5,360 nucleotides of DNA, taken from Ga0074130 sp035565355. Lineage in GTDB: Bacteria; Pseudomonadota; Gammaproteobacteria; Burkholderiales; Rhodocyclaceae. The number at the start of each line of letters is the position of its first letter. Within the stretch, counting starts at the first letter, position 1. Made by a program: the position numbers and the translations under genes. This document shows, in pieces, positions 1 to 4,736 of the stretch. The notes beneath the pieces are model-generated. The model had not been told where the DNA came from. It made no database searches and saw nothing but the letters and a program-made list of their open reading frames with translations. The DNA lies in NCBI GenBank assembly GCA_035565355.1, contig DATMSM010000039.1, forward strand, positions 1 through 5,360, read 5' to 3'.

Positions 1-735
1 CTCGCCTGGATTACCGGCGCCGCCGGCCCGGCCCGCATCGGCCACAGCGAGCCGGGTTTTGCCTTCGACTGCGAGCAGCCGGCGCACACCGTCTGGCTGG
101 CGCCGCATGCGCTGGCCAACCGTCTGGTCAGCAATGGCGAATGGCGCACCTTTATCGAGGCCGGTGCCTACCGCGACCCGGCGCTGTGGCTGTCCGACGG
201 CTGGGCCTGGCTGCAGCGCGAAGCCATTGAAGCGCCGCTCTACTGGCGGCGCGACGCACACGGCGAATGGCGCACGGCCTTCGGCCCCGGCGGCACGCAA
301 GGCCTGAGCGATGTCGCGCCGGTATGCCACATCAGCTATTACGAAGCAGAAGCCTACGCCCGCTGGTGCGGGGCACGCCTGCCGACCGAGGCGGAATGGG
401 AAGCCGCCGCCAGCGTCCTCGATCCGCACGCGGGCAATTTTCTCGACGCCGCCGCACCCGTCGCACCGCGGGCGGCAGTAGATACGCCGCAGTTGCAGCA
501 GATGTTCGGCGAAGTGTGGCAGTGGACCGAGTCGGCCTTCCTGCCCTATCCCGGCTTTCGCCCGGCTGCGGGTGCGGTGGGCGAATACAACGGCAAGTTC
601 ATGTCCGGGCAGTTCGTGCTGCGCGGCGGCAGTTGCGCCACGCCGCGCGGACACCTGCGCAGCAGCTACCGCAACTTCTTCTACCCGCATCAGCGCTGGC
701 AATACACAGGCGTGCGGCTGGCCAGGGACGCATGA
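1..735 (+). CDS. egtB: Ergothioneine biosynthesis protein EgtB, 3' part (hercynine oxygenase / sulfoxide synthase)
   Basis: EgtB is a non-haem iron enzyme that uses O2 to form the C-S bond between hercynine and cysteine or gamma-glutamylcysteine, giving a sulfoxide intermediate of ergothioneine. The reading frame is open from base 1, so the start lies upstream; 244 residues are visible. They form the C-terminal FGE-sulfatase-like domain: GFAFDCEQPAH (visible residues 19-29), NGEW (45-48), WLSDGWAWLQRE (63-74), RLPTEAEWE (127-135), GEVWQWTES (170-178), VLRGGSC (206-212) and the family-typical tail RNFFYPHQRWQYTG (224-237). Full-length relatives have roughly 420-440 residues, so the N-terminal DinB-like domain with the iron-binding histidines is outside the window. 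Four bases separate it from egtD, which implies one operon. The thiol substrate cannot be told from what is visible. The family call is firm; the missing half cannot be checked. Confidence 0.94.
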   Translation, partial: LAWITGAAGPARIGHSEPGFAFDCEQPAHTVWLAPHALANRLVSNGEWRTFIEAGAYRDPALWLSDGWAWLQREAIEAPLYWRRDAHGEWRTAFGPGGTQGLSDVAPVCHISYYEAEAYARWCGARLPTEAEWEAAASVLDPHAGNFLDAAAPVAPRAAVDTPQLQQMFGEVWQWTESAFLPYPGFRPAAGAVGEYNGKFMSGQFVLRGGSCATPRGHLRSSYRNFFYPHQRWQYTGVRLARDA

Positions 736-739
736 CCCG

Positions 740-1726
740 ATGAACGCACCGCTTTCGCCCGCGCGCATCGGCACCCTCCCTGCCGATGCCGACCCGGCCT
801 TCCTGCACGACGTATTGCGCGGCCTGGCGATGCCGCAGAAAGTCGTACCCGCGCGCTGGCTCTACGACAGGCGCGGCGCCGAACTGTTCGAGCTCATCAC
901 CCACCTGCCCGAGTACTATCCGACGCGCACCGAGCGCGCCCTGCTCGCCAGCCACGCCGCTGCCATGGCGCACCACATCGGCCCGCATCACACGGTCATC
1001 GAGTTTGGCGCGGGCTCGGCCAGCAAGACGCCGCTGCTGCTTGCTGCCATCCGGCCTGCCGCGTATGTGCCGGTCGACATCTCGGGTGAGTTCCTACATG
1101 CCTCGGCGCGACAGTTGGCGGCCCTGTTTCCAGAGTTGCCCGTGCATCCCGTGGTCGGCGACTTTACCCGGCCGCTGCAACTACCCATGCTGGATGACGC
1201 CCCACGGCTGGGCTTCTTCCCCGGTTCGACCATAGGCAATCTGGTGGCGCCTGCGGCAGTAGACCTGCTGCGCTCCATGGCCGCCACGCTGGGGCCGGCC
1301 GCCAAATTGCTCATCGGCTTTGATCGCCTCAAGCCCGCCGCCCTCCTGCTGCCCGCCTACGACGACGCGCAAGGCGTGACGGCCGCCTTCAACCTGAATC
1401 TGCTGCAACGGATCAATCGCGAACTGGACGGCACCCTCCCAGTCACGGCATTCCGCCACCAGGCGATCTGGAACGAGACGGAAACGCGCATCGAGATGCA
1501 CCTCGAAGCCATGCGCGAGCTTGCCTTCACGGTGGCCGGCCAGCGCTTCCACATGCGCGCGGGCGAGACCCTACATACCGAGAACAGCATCAAGTACGGG
1601 CCGCGCGACATGCGGCTGCTGCTTCAGGCGGGGGGCTGGTCGCCGCTGCAGGAGTGGAGCGACGACGCGCAATTGTTCAGCGTGGTGCTTGCGCAGGCAA
1701 GCGGTTCAGGAACGATGCAAGCCTAA
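740..1726 (+). CDS. egtD: L-histidine N(alpha)-methyltransferase EgtD
   Basis: EgtD is a cytoplasmic SAM-dependent enzyme that methylates the alpha-amino group of histidine three times to give hercynine, the substrate of EgtB encoded just upstream. The 328-residue product matches the usual family length (about 320). Visible signatures are YDRRGAELFELI (42-53), PEYYPTRTE (57-65), the SAM-binding motif VIEFGAGSASKTPLL (86-100), YVPVDISGEFL (109-119), PGSTIGNL (161-168) with the Asn expected to bind histidine, LIGFDRLKP (191-199), YDDAQGVTAAFN (207-218), ETRIEMHL (248-255) and TENSIKYG (280-287). The last carries the Glu and Ser expected to contact the amino group. I chose the ATG at 740 because it lies 4 nt past the egtB stop, behind AGGGA at 724-728; the frame stays open further upstream, but only inside egtB. 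Its last 21 bp overlap the convergent gene ending at 1706. No egtA, egtC or egtE gene follows it. Confidence 0.97.
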   Translation: MNAPLSPARIGTLPADADPAFLHDVLRGLAMPQKVVPARWLYDRRGAELFELITHLPEYYPTRTERALLASHAAAMAHHIGPHHTVIEFGAGSASKTPLLLAAIRPAAYVPVDISGEFLHASARQLAALFPELPVHPVVGDFTRPLQLPMLDDAPRLGFFPGSTIGNLVAPAAVDLLRSMAATLGPAAKLLIGFDRLKPAALLLPAYDDAQGVTAAFNLNLLQRINRELDGTLPVTAFRHQAIWNETETRIEMHLEAMRELAFTVAGQRFHMRAGETLHTENSIKYGPRDMRLLLQAGGWSPLQEWSDDAQLFSVVLAQASGSGTMQA

Positions 1727-2023
1727 GCCGATCCGGCGCTCTTCTCCACCGTCCATGTCGAAGATGGAGAACAGGAGCCGTAGATCGTCCTCGATATGGC
1801 GCATGCACAGTGCGCCCTGCCCGGCCACGGGTTCCGGCGGATCAATGGCAAGATTCCAGTTGCAACCATTACGGCGCGTCGGGTCGGGTACGACCACCAG
1901 GCTGAGCCCCTTGCAGCCCTGCGGGCAGGCAGTCGTAAAGAGATCCACATAGAACTGCAGCCAGCTCCGGGAGCGGGGATAGCGAAACTGTGCGCTGAGC
2001 GCCCCATCCTCACCCCAGTTCAT
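1706..2023 (-). CDS. Hypothetical 105-residue Cys-containing protein, second gene of a coupled pair
   Basis: I do not recognise this protein. It starts MNWGEDGALS, has no signal peptide or membrane helix, and looks like a small soluble domain. Visible features are four cysteines (C33, C37, C54, C73), with C33 and C37 in TACPQGCKG, a hydrophobic strand-like stretch GLSLVVVPDP (39-48) and a likely helix RHIEDDLRLLFSIFDMD (75-91). The codons mostly end in G or C, as in neighbouring genes, which supports real coding over the competing open frame on the other strand. GGAAGGG (complement of 2031-2037) lies 7 nt before the ATG. The start overlaps the end of the upstream membrane-protein gene by 14 nt, so translational coupling is likely and the two products may act together. 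Its 3' end overlaps egtD tail to tail by 21 bp. The same frame is open upstream to 2191, but that part is a shadow of the membrane gene. Function is unknown; a metal or redox role for the cysteines would be guesswork. Confidence 0.68.
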   Translation of the reverse strand: MNWGEDGALSAQFRYPRSRSWLQFYVDLFTTACPQGCKGLSLVVVPDPTRRNGCNWNLAIDPPEPVAGQGALCMRHIEDDLRLLFSIFDMDGGEERRIGLGLHRS

Positions 2024-2276
2024 AGCCGCGCCCTTCCATGGAGGCCATTCGGGCCGGATACAAGAGGAATACCGTGCCCAAGAGCGAGCACAGGATTGCG
2101 CCGATAAGAATATAAGTCGCGTACGGCCAGAGCCAGTCATACAGCCAGGTCGGCGCCCGCGATGGACCGAGCAAATACATGCTGAGCACACCGATCACGC
2201 CGACACAAGCCGTAGCGACGGAAGCAAAGCCCAGCGTGTGGAAAAGCCGTAAGGAACGGGCGTTTCGGTAAGGCAT
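2010..2276 (-). CDS. Hypothetical small inner-membrane protein with two helices
   Basis: This 88-residue product is not recognised. It has a basic N-terminus (R4, R7, R10) and two hydrophobic segments, about residues 15-36 (from LGFASVATACVGVIGV) and 50-73 (WPYATYILIGAILCSLLGTV), joined by a short Trp/Pro-rich loop RAPTWLYDWLW. The tail YPARMASMEGRGYELG is polar. The positive-inside rule puts both termini in the cytoplasm, with the loop in the periplasm. The ATG at 2276 is well supported: AGGAG (complement of 2283-2287) lies 6 nt before it. The stop lies 14 nt inside the next gene, so the two are almost certainly co-transcribed and probably translationally coupled. A possible promoter lies about 100 bp upstream on the same strand. 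It could anchor its soluble neighbour at the membrane, but that is inference from gene order only. Confidence 0.75.
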   Translation of the reverse strand: MPYRNARSLRLFHTLGFASVATACVGVIGVLSMYLLGPSRAPTWLYDWLWPYATYILIGAILCSLLGTVFLLYPARMASMEGRGYELG

Positions 2277-2282
2277 GGCGGA

Positions 2283-2287
2283 CTCCT
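2283..2287 (-). promoter_or_regulatory. Ribosome binding site of the two-helix membrane protein gene
   Basis: The minus strand reads AGGAG followed by 6 nt (TCCGCC) and then ATG at 2276. This is a near-ideal Shine-Dalgarno sequence and fixes the start of the small membrane protein, which otherwise has no homology support. Confidence 0.8.
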
Positions 2288-2374
2288 GAAAACGAACAAA
2301 GCCCCCCCTTGCCCCTGAAGACCCATAGTAGGAGGAGATGCCCTAGCTCACCATGAGATTTCTGGTGTCCACCT

Positions 2375-2403
2375 TAAATAGCAAAAGTCTATCGCTATCG
2401 CAA
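2375..2403 (-). promoter_or_regulatory. Possible sigma-70 promoter for the small minus-strand gene pair
   Basis: Reading the minus strand, TTGCGA (2403-2398) is followed by exactly 17 nt and then TATTTA (2380-2375). The -10 is preceded by TGC, an extended -10 element. The -35 matches 4 of 6 consensus bases and the -10 only 3 of 6, so this is a moderate candidate in the AT-rich stretch. It would give a leader of roughly 90 nt before the ATG at 2276. Confidence 0.35.
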
Positions 2404-2549
2404 AACCTACAAATTGGAATAATTAAACGAGCAACTTATGGGCTCTCATCCAGAGCTGGCAAGTCATTCGTAAACCACCGAAAAACAAGGGCTTCTCAAT
2501 CACCAACAATTAACACTCAGTTTTTCCATATTTTTTTCTGCCTCTGCGG

Positions 2550-2573
2550 GACCGTGCCGCCCGTAACCCGGTC
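2550..2573. repeat. Short dyad GACCG-N14-CGGTC upstream of the sigma-54 promoter
   Basis: This is a perfect 5-bp inverted repeat with arms at 2550-2554 and 2569-2573, centred about 95 bp before the predicted sigma-54 start site. That is a usual distance for the binding site of a sigma-54 enhancer-binding activator. A 5-bp arm can easily occur by chance in GC-rich DNA, so this is a weak candidate. Confidence 0.2.
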
Positions 2574-2630
2574 ACTTAGAAATCCGAGCCCGCACGCATG
2601 CGCAGACAATCGATCCCGGAAAATGAAACC

Positions 2631-2647
2631 TTGGCATCGATCTTGCA
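2631..2647 (+). promoter_or_regulatory. Sigma-54 (RpoN) -24/-12 promoter
   Basis: The sequence TTGGCATCGATCTTGCA matches the sigma-54 consensus YTGGCACG-N4-TTGCW at all defined positions except two (T for C, C for G, at the end of the -24 block). The invariant GG (2633-2634) and GC (2645-2646) are exactly 10 nt apart, as required. Transcription would start near 2657-2658, giving a leader of about 70 nt before the ATG at 2729. Sigma-54 promoters need an ATP-dependent enhancer-binding activator, so the downstream gene would be switched on by a specific signal rather than constitutively. No activator gene is in the window. Confidence 0.62.
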
Positions 2648-2683
2648 AATATTTCACTGTTGACGCTATGGTTAACCCCTTCT

Positions 2684-2697
2684 CTCCCGACCGGGAG
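2684..2697 (+). promoter_or_regulatory. Leader hairpin CTCCC-GACC-GGGAG
   Basis: A perfect 5-bp stem with a 4-nt loop lies in the predicted leader of the membrane-protein gene. The right arm, GGGAG (2693-2697), is itself a Shine-Dalgarno-like sequence placed 5 nt before an out-of-frame ATG at 2703. Pairing would hide it. A separate 8-bp palindrome, GGTTAACC, lies at 2670-2677. Whether either controls expression is unknown. Confidence 0.3.
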
Positions 2698-2728
2698 CGT
2701 GAATGGACATTGCCCAGGCAGACCCCGC

Positions 2729-3379
2729 ATGCCCACACTCGACACCGCCGAACGTCTCGTCAAGCTCACGCGCGAGCTCGTCCTCATCGCCATTGCCGTT
2801 GCCATTGCCATCGTGGTGATGCCTTTCCTGCCGCAACTGCTCGAACAGGCCAAGGGGCTGACCCTCACCAGCGCGGAAGTGGCCGGACTCAGATTCGAGC
2901 GCGCCAGGGAGGTCGAGGAAAAACTCGAAACCGTGCAGCGCGCGCTGGCCCCCACGGAAGGCAACAAGGACCAGCGCCCAAGCAAGGAGGCGCGCCTCAT
3001 CGCCGAGGCACTCGATAATGTGCGCACCGTCACTGAGCAAAACATCGTCCGCCCTGGCCCGGCAACCATTGCGCAACAACAGAGTCTTCCCGCTGCCGCC
3101 GCGCCCTCGCCCTCCTGGGTCTATATCGGCGCCATGCGCGACGGCCGCTGGGAGACCCGCAACTTCGATGTCACGGGTCCGGTCCGGGTGGGCGACACCA
3201 TCCACGCCAGCGCTGATGTGTACCGCCGCAAGAGTGCACCGCGCAAGGAAAACGGTGATTGGAAAATGGGCGAGCCCGTGGGCCAGATCCTGCAGGAAGG
3301 CAAACCCGCTACCGTGCAGGAGATCGCCGAGGTGCCCGGCATCGATGGCAAGGCACTGATCTGGGCCAGGATCAGCTAG
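2729..3379 (+). CDS. Membrane-anchored protein with helical stalk and probable SH3-like C-terminal domain
   Basis: I do not recognise a named family for this 216-residue product. Residues 1-15 are polar and charged; residues 16-35 (ELVLIAIAVAIAIVVMPFLP) form one membrane helix. Next comes a charged, probably helical stretch of about 50-105 (REVEEKLETVQRAL at 60-73, EARLIAEALDNVRTVTEQN at 87-105), likely a coiled coil. A Pro/Ala/Gln-rich linker (109-128) leads to a compact domain at about 129-216. That domain has WVYIGAMRDGRWETRNF (130-146), PVRVGDTIHASADVYRR (151-167), GEPVGQILQEGKPATVQEI (181-199) and a closing KALIWARI. This alternation of short strands and glycine turns resembles bacterial SH3 domains. 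The ATG at 2729 has only a weak AGG (2716-2718) before it. GTG 2699 and TTG 2660 are in frame upstream; TTG 2660 falls almost on the predicted sigma-54 start site, which favours 2729. It is convergent with the Sir2 gene, 29 bp away, with no obvious terminator. A cell-envelope role is inference. Confidence 0.82.
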   Translation: MPTLDTAERLVKLTRELVLIAIAVAIAIVVMPFLPQLLEQAKGLTLTSAEVAGLRFERAREVEEKLETVQRALAPTEGNKDQRPSKEARLIAEALDNVRTVTEQNIVRPGPATIAQQQSLPAAAAPSPSWVYIGAMRDGRWETRNFDVTGPVRVGDTIHASADVYRRKSAPRKENGDWKMGEPVGQILQEGKPATVQEIAEVPGIDGKALIWARIS

Positions 3380-3408
3380 GCGCTCCGTCCGTCACTGCGC
3401 ACGCTTCG

Positions 3409-4257
3409 TCACGACAGCTGTATCGCCTCGGCAAGCCCGCGCAGGCCTGCCAGCGCCCCGAGCGGAATGCTCACATCGCGCGCCAGCACAACCTCGGCCT
3501 CCGCAGCATGGGGATTGATGCGGATCAGCGGCGCATCTAGACGGTCGGCGAAACGGCGCAGCGTGGGAATGGCGGTACCGGCGCCGACCTCGACAATCAC
3601 CGGATGCTGGCAGCGAGCCAGCCAGGCCTGCAGGCGCTGCTGCTGTTGCTCCGAGCGCTGCGGCACCCACGACCAGTCGCCAAACATCAGCACATTCGGC
3701 CGCGCCATCTCACTGCAGCGTGGGCACCAGGGCGGCTCATTCAGCAACTTGCAGTGCTCGGCATCGACCTCCGGCCGGAACGCCTCCGCCGACCAACTCT
3801 GACTGTGGCAGGGCTCCATGCATTGCAGGTGATGCAGAGAGCCATGCACCTCGCACACCAGTGTCTCGTCGAAGCCCGCCTTCTGGAACTGCCCGTCGAC
3901 ATTGCTGGTCAGTACGAAAGCGCCATGTTCCATCTGCGCGGCAATGCGCTGCAGCAGGCCAAAACCCGCATGCGGCACAGTGTTGCGATAGAGATCAAGC
4001 CGATGCCCGTAAAAACCCCAGGCCACCTCCGGCAGGATGTGAAAAGCATCCGGATTGGCAATCCCCTCGAACTGGATCTGCGCTCGCCCCAGCGCCGGAT
4101 AGGCATTCCAGAAGCCCTCCGAGCCACGAAAATCCGGCAGGCCCGAGTCTATGCCCATGCCGGCACCGGCGGAGATCAAGAGGCCGTCGGCCTGCGCCAG
4201 CAAATCGGCAGCGCGCAAATAGAAAGTCATGATGTTTTCGGCAGAATGCGTTGCCAC
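3409..4257 (-). CDS. Sir2-family NAD-dependent protein deacylase (divergent sirtuin)
   Basis: Sirtuins remove acyl groups from lysines in proteins using NAD+, yielding nicotinamide and O-acyl-ADP-ribose; this one should be cytoplasmic. The 282-residue product has the fold's motifs in order: ISAGAGMGIDSGLPDFRGSE (28-47) for NAD binding, LTSNVDGQFQKAGF (116-129) with Asn119 and Asp121, the catalytic His138 in EVHGS, a four-Cys zinc site (C146, C150, C178, C181), RPNVLMFGD (186-194), VEVGAGTAIPTLR (222-234) and IRINP (245-249). Departures from the classic family are TSNVD for TQNxD, GAGMG for GAGIS, FGDWSW for the usual FGE, and CxxxC for the first zinc pair. The start is GTG at 4257, with GAGGA 6 nt before it; the in-frame ATG at 4230 has no ribosome site. 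It stands alone, convergent with the membrane-protein gene and divergent from the ACP operon. Whether it prefers acetyl or other acyl groups cannot be read from the sequence. Confidence 0.94.
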   Translation of the reverse strand: MATHSAENIMTFYLRAADLLAQADGLLISAGAGMGIDSGLPDFRGSEGFWNAYPALGRAQIQFEGIANPDAFHILPEVAWGFYGHRLDLYRNTVPHAGFGLLQRIAAQMEHGAFVLTSNVDGQFQKAGFDETLVCEVHGSLHHLQCMEPCHSQSWSAEAFRPEVDAEHCKLLNEPPWCPRCSEMARPNVLMFGDWSWVPQRSEQQQQRLQAWLARCQHPVIVEVGAGTAIPTLRRFADRLDAPLIRINPHAAEAEVVLARDVSIPLGALAGLRGLAEAIQLS

Positions 4258-4263
4258 AAGTTT

Positions 4264-4268
4264 TCCTC
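4264..4268 (-). promoter_or_regulatory. Ribosome binding site deciding the GTG start of the Sir2 gene
   Basis: The minus strand reads GAGGA, then 6 nt (AAACTT), then GTG at 4257. No comparable sequence precedes the ATG at 4230, so the nine-residue longer product starting at GTG is preferred. Confidence 0.75.
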
Positions 4269-4271
4269 ACG

Positions 4272-4283
4272 CCGGCAGGCCGG
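4272..4283. repeat. Short inverted repeat CCGGC-AG-GCCGG upstream of the Sir2 gene
   Basis: This is a perfect 5-bp dyad just before the Sir2 ribosome site. The octamer GCAGGCCG within it (4275-4282) recurs at 4308-4315, 33 bp away (about three helical turns). It could be an operator, but such GC-rich repeats arise easily by chance. Confidence 0.2.
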
Positions 4284-4331
4284 ACGCTGCGCATGAGCAT
4301 TGGAAAAGCAGGCCGAGCAGGCAACCCATTG

Positions 4332-4337
4332 TAAAAT
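4332..4337 (+). promoter_or_regulatory. Possible -10 element (TAAAAT) of the ACP operon
   Basis: TAAAAT lies in the 236-bp gap between the divergent Sir2 and ACP genes and matches 5 of 6 bases of the sigma-70 -10 consensus. No good -35 hexamer lies 16-18 bp upstream, so the promoter would be weak or activator-dependent. The leader to the ATG at 4494 would be about 150 nt. Confidence 0.3.
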
Positions 4338-4420
4338 AGCCTTCCTATCGGCAACAGGGTCTGTGCTCGGGTTTCAATTCCGGCCACGGGAGTGCCATCG
4401 ACCTGCGCCTAGCGGCGGGA

Positions 4421-4457
4421 CTGTATCAATATTTCCTGCCTGGCGACCCTGATACAG
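4421..4457. repeat. Perfect 8-bp inverted repeat CTGTATCA-N21-TGATACAG before the ACP gene
   Basis: The arms at 4421-4428 and 4450-4457 are exact reverse complements, separated by 21 nt, and end 36 bp before the ACP start codon. It could be a paired operator half-site or an RNA hairpin in the leader. A competing smaller pairing (GCCTG 4438-4442 with CAGGC 4455-4459) overlaps the right arm, so two alternative RNA folds are possible. It is not followed by a T-run and is therefore not a terminator. Confidence 0.4.
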
Positions 4458-4493
4458 GCAGTTTCCAAACAAAAAACAAATACGCGAAGCACC

Positions 4494-4736
4494 ATGGACA
4501 TATTGACGACTATCCGTGCATTCCTGGCAGAACGCACCGATCTGCAGCCGGAAAACATCACCCCCGAGGCCAACCTGAAAGAGCTCGGCATCGACTCCCT
4601 GATGTTGCTCGAACTGATCTTCGAATGCGAGGAAAAGCTCGGCCTCAAGATCGAGGAGGATACCTTGACGCCCAACACCATCGGCGACCTGATCGCCATC
4701 GTCGAGCAGGCCGCGAACGGCGTGGAACCCGCGTGA
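4494..4736 (+). CDS. Acyl carrier protein
   Basis: This 80-residue acidic protein has the standard acyl carrier layout. Helix I is about residues 2-13; the phosphopantetheine site is Ser35 in LGIDSLMLLEL (31-41); helix II continues through IFECEEKLGLKI (42-53); the closing helix is TIGDLIAIVEQA (62-73). The holo form carries growing acyl chains as thioesters on a 4'-phosphopantetheine arm. The ATG at 4494 follows an A-rich stretch (4467-4480) with only a weak GAAG (4486-4489) as ribosome site. Its TGA overlaps the GTG of the ketosynthase gene (GTGA), so the two are translationally coupled and this ACP probably serves that enzyme. Its pairing with a dedicated ketosynthase, with no fabD or fabG before it as in the usual fab cluster, suggests a specialised pathway ACP rather than the housekeeping AcpP. 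That is inference from context. Confidence 0.95.
   Translation: MDILTTIRAFLAERTDLQPENITPEANLKELGIDSLMLLELIFECEEKLGLKIEEDTLTPNTIGDLIAIVEQAANGVEPA

Larger units (their letters stand above)
2277..2728. other. AT-richer intergenic region between divergent genes
   Basis: This 452-bp stretch separates the minus-strand small pair from the plus-strand membrane-protein gene. By hand count, 76 of 180 bases in 2341-2520 are G or C (about 42%), well below the flanking genes. It holds the proposed minus-strand promoter (2375-2403), a T-rich tract around 2520-2538, several short dyads (2442-2456, 2550-2573, 2595-2602, 2670-2677, 2684-2697), the sigma-54 promoter (2631-2647) and the leader of the next gene. 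A long open frame runs through it on the plus strand from 2353, but its composition and lack of a ribosome site argue against coding. I see no tRNA, clear terminator or repeat array. Confidence 0.75.

Noticed and set aside
1796..2107. Plus-strand open frame opposite the small minus-strand pair
   Set aside because: It has no ribosome site and no coherent domain. The minus-strand frames have good ribosome sites, a 14-nt coupling overlap, typical codon use and two clear membrane helices.
2660..2728. TTG-initiated N-terminal extension of the membrane protein
   Set aside because: The TTG lies almost on the predicted sigma-54 transcription start, has no ribosome site, and would put a Pro/Gly-rich stretch with no clear role in front of the membrane-anchor region.
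2353..3018. 221-codon plus-strand open frame across the intergenic region
   Set aside because: Its first third lies in AT-rich non-coding DNA with no ribosome site at a usable distance. Its last part is an Arg/His-rich shadow of the membrane-protein gene in another frame.
2672..3205. 177-codon minus-strand open frame opposite the membrane-protein gene
   Set aside because: It is a high-GC antisense shadow with no motif. The plus-strand frame shows a clean membrane helix, stalk and compact C-terminal domain behind a sigma-54 promoter.
3380..3408. Shared terminator between the convergent membrane-protein and Sir2 genes
   Set aside because: The 29-bp gap contains only scattered GCGC bases, with no stable stem followed by a T-run on either strand.
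4366..4383. TTCAATTCC stretch resembling a tRNA T-arm
   Set aside because: The flanking bases do not form a proper T stem in the correct register, and no acceptor, D or anticodon arm can be found around it.
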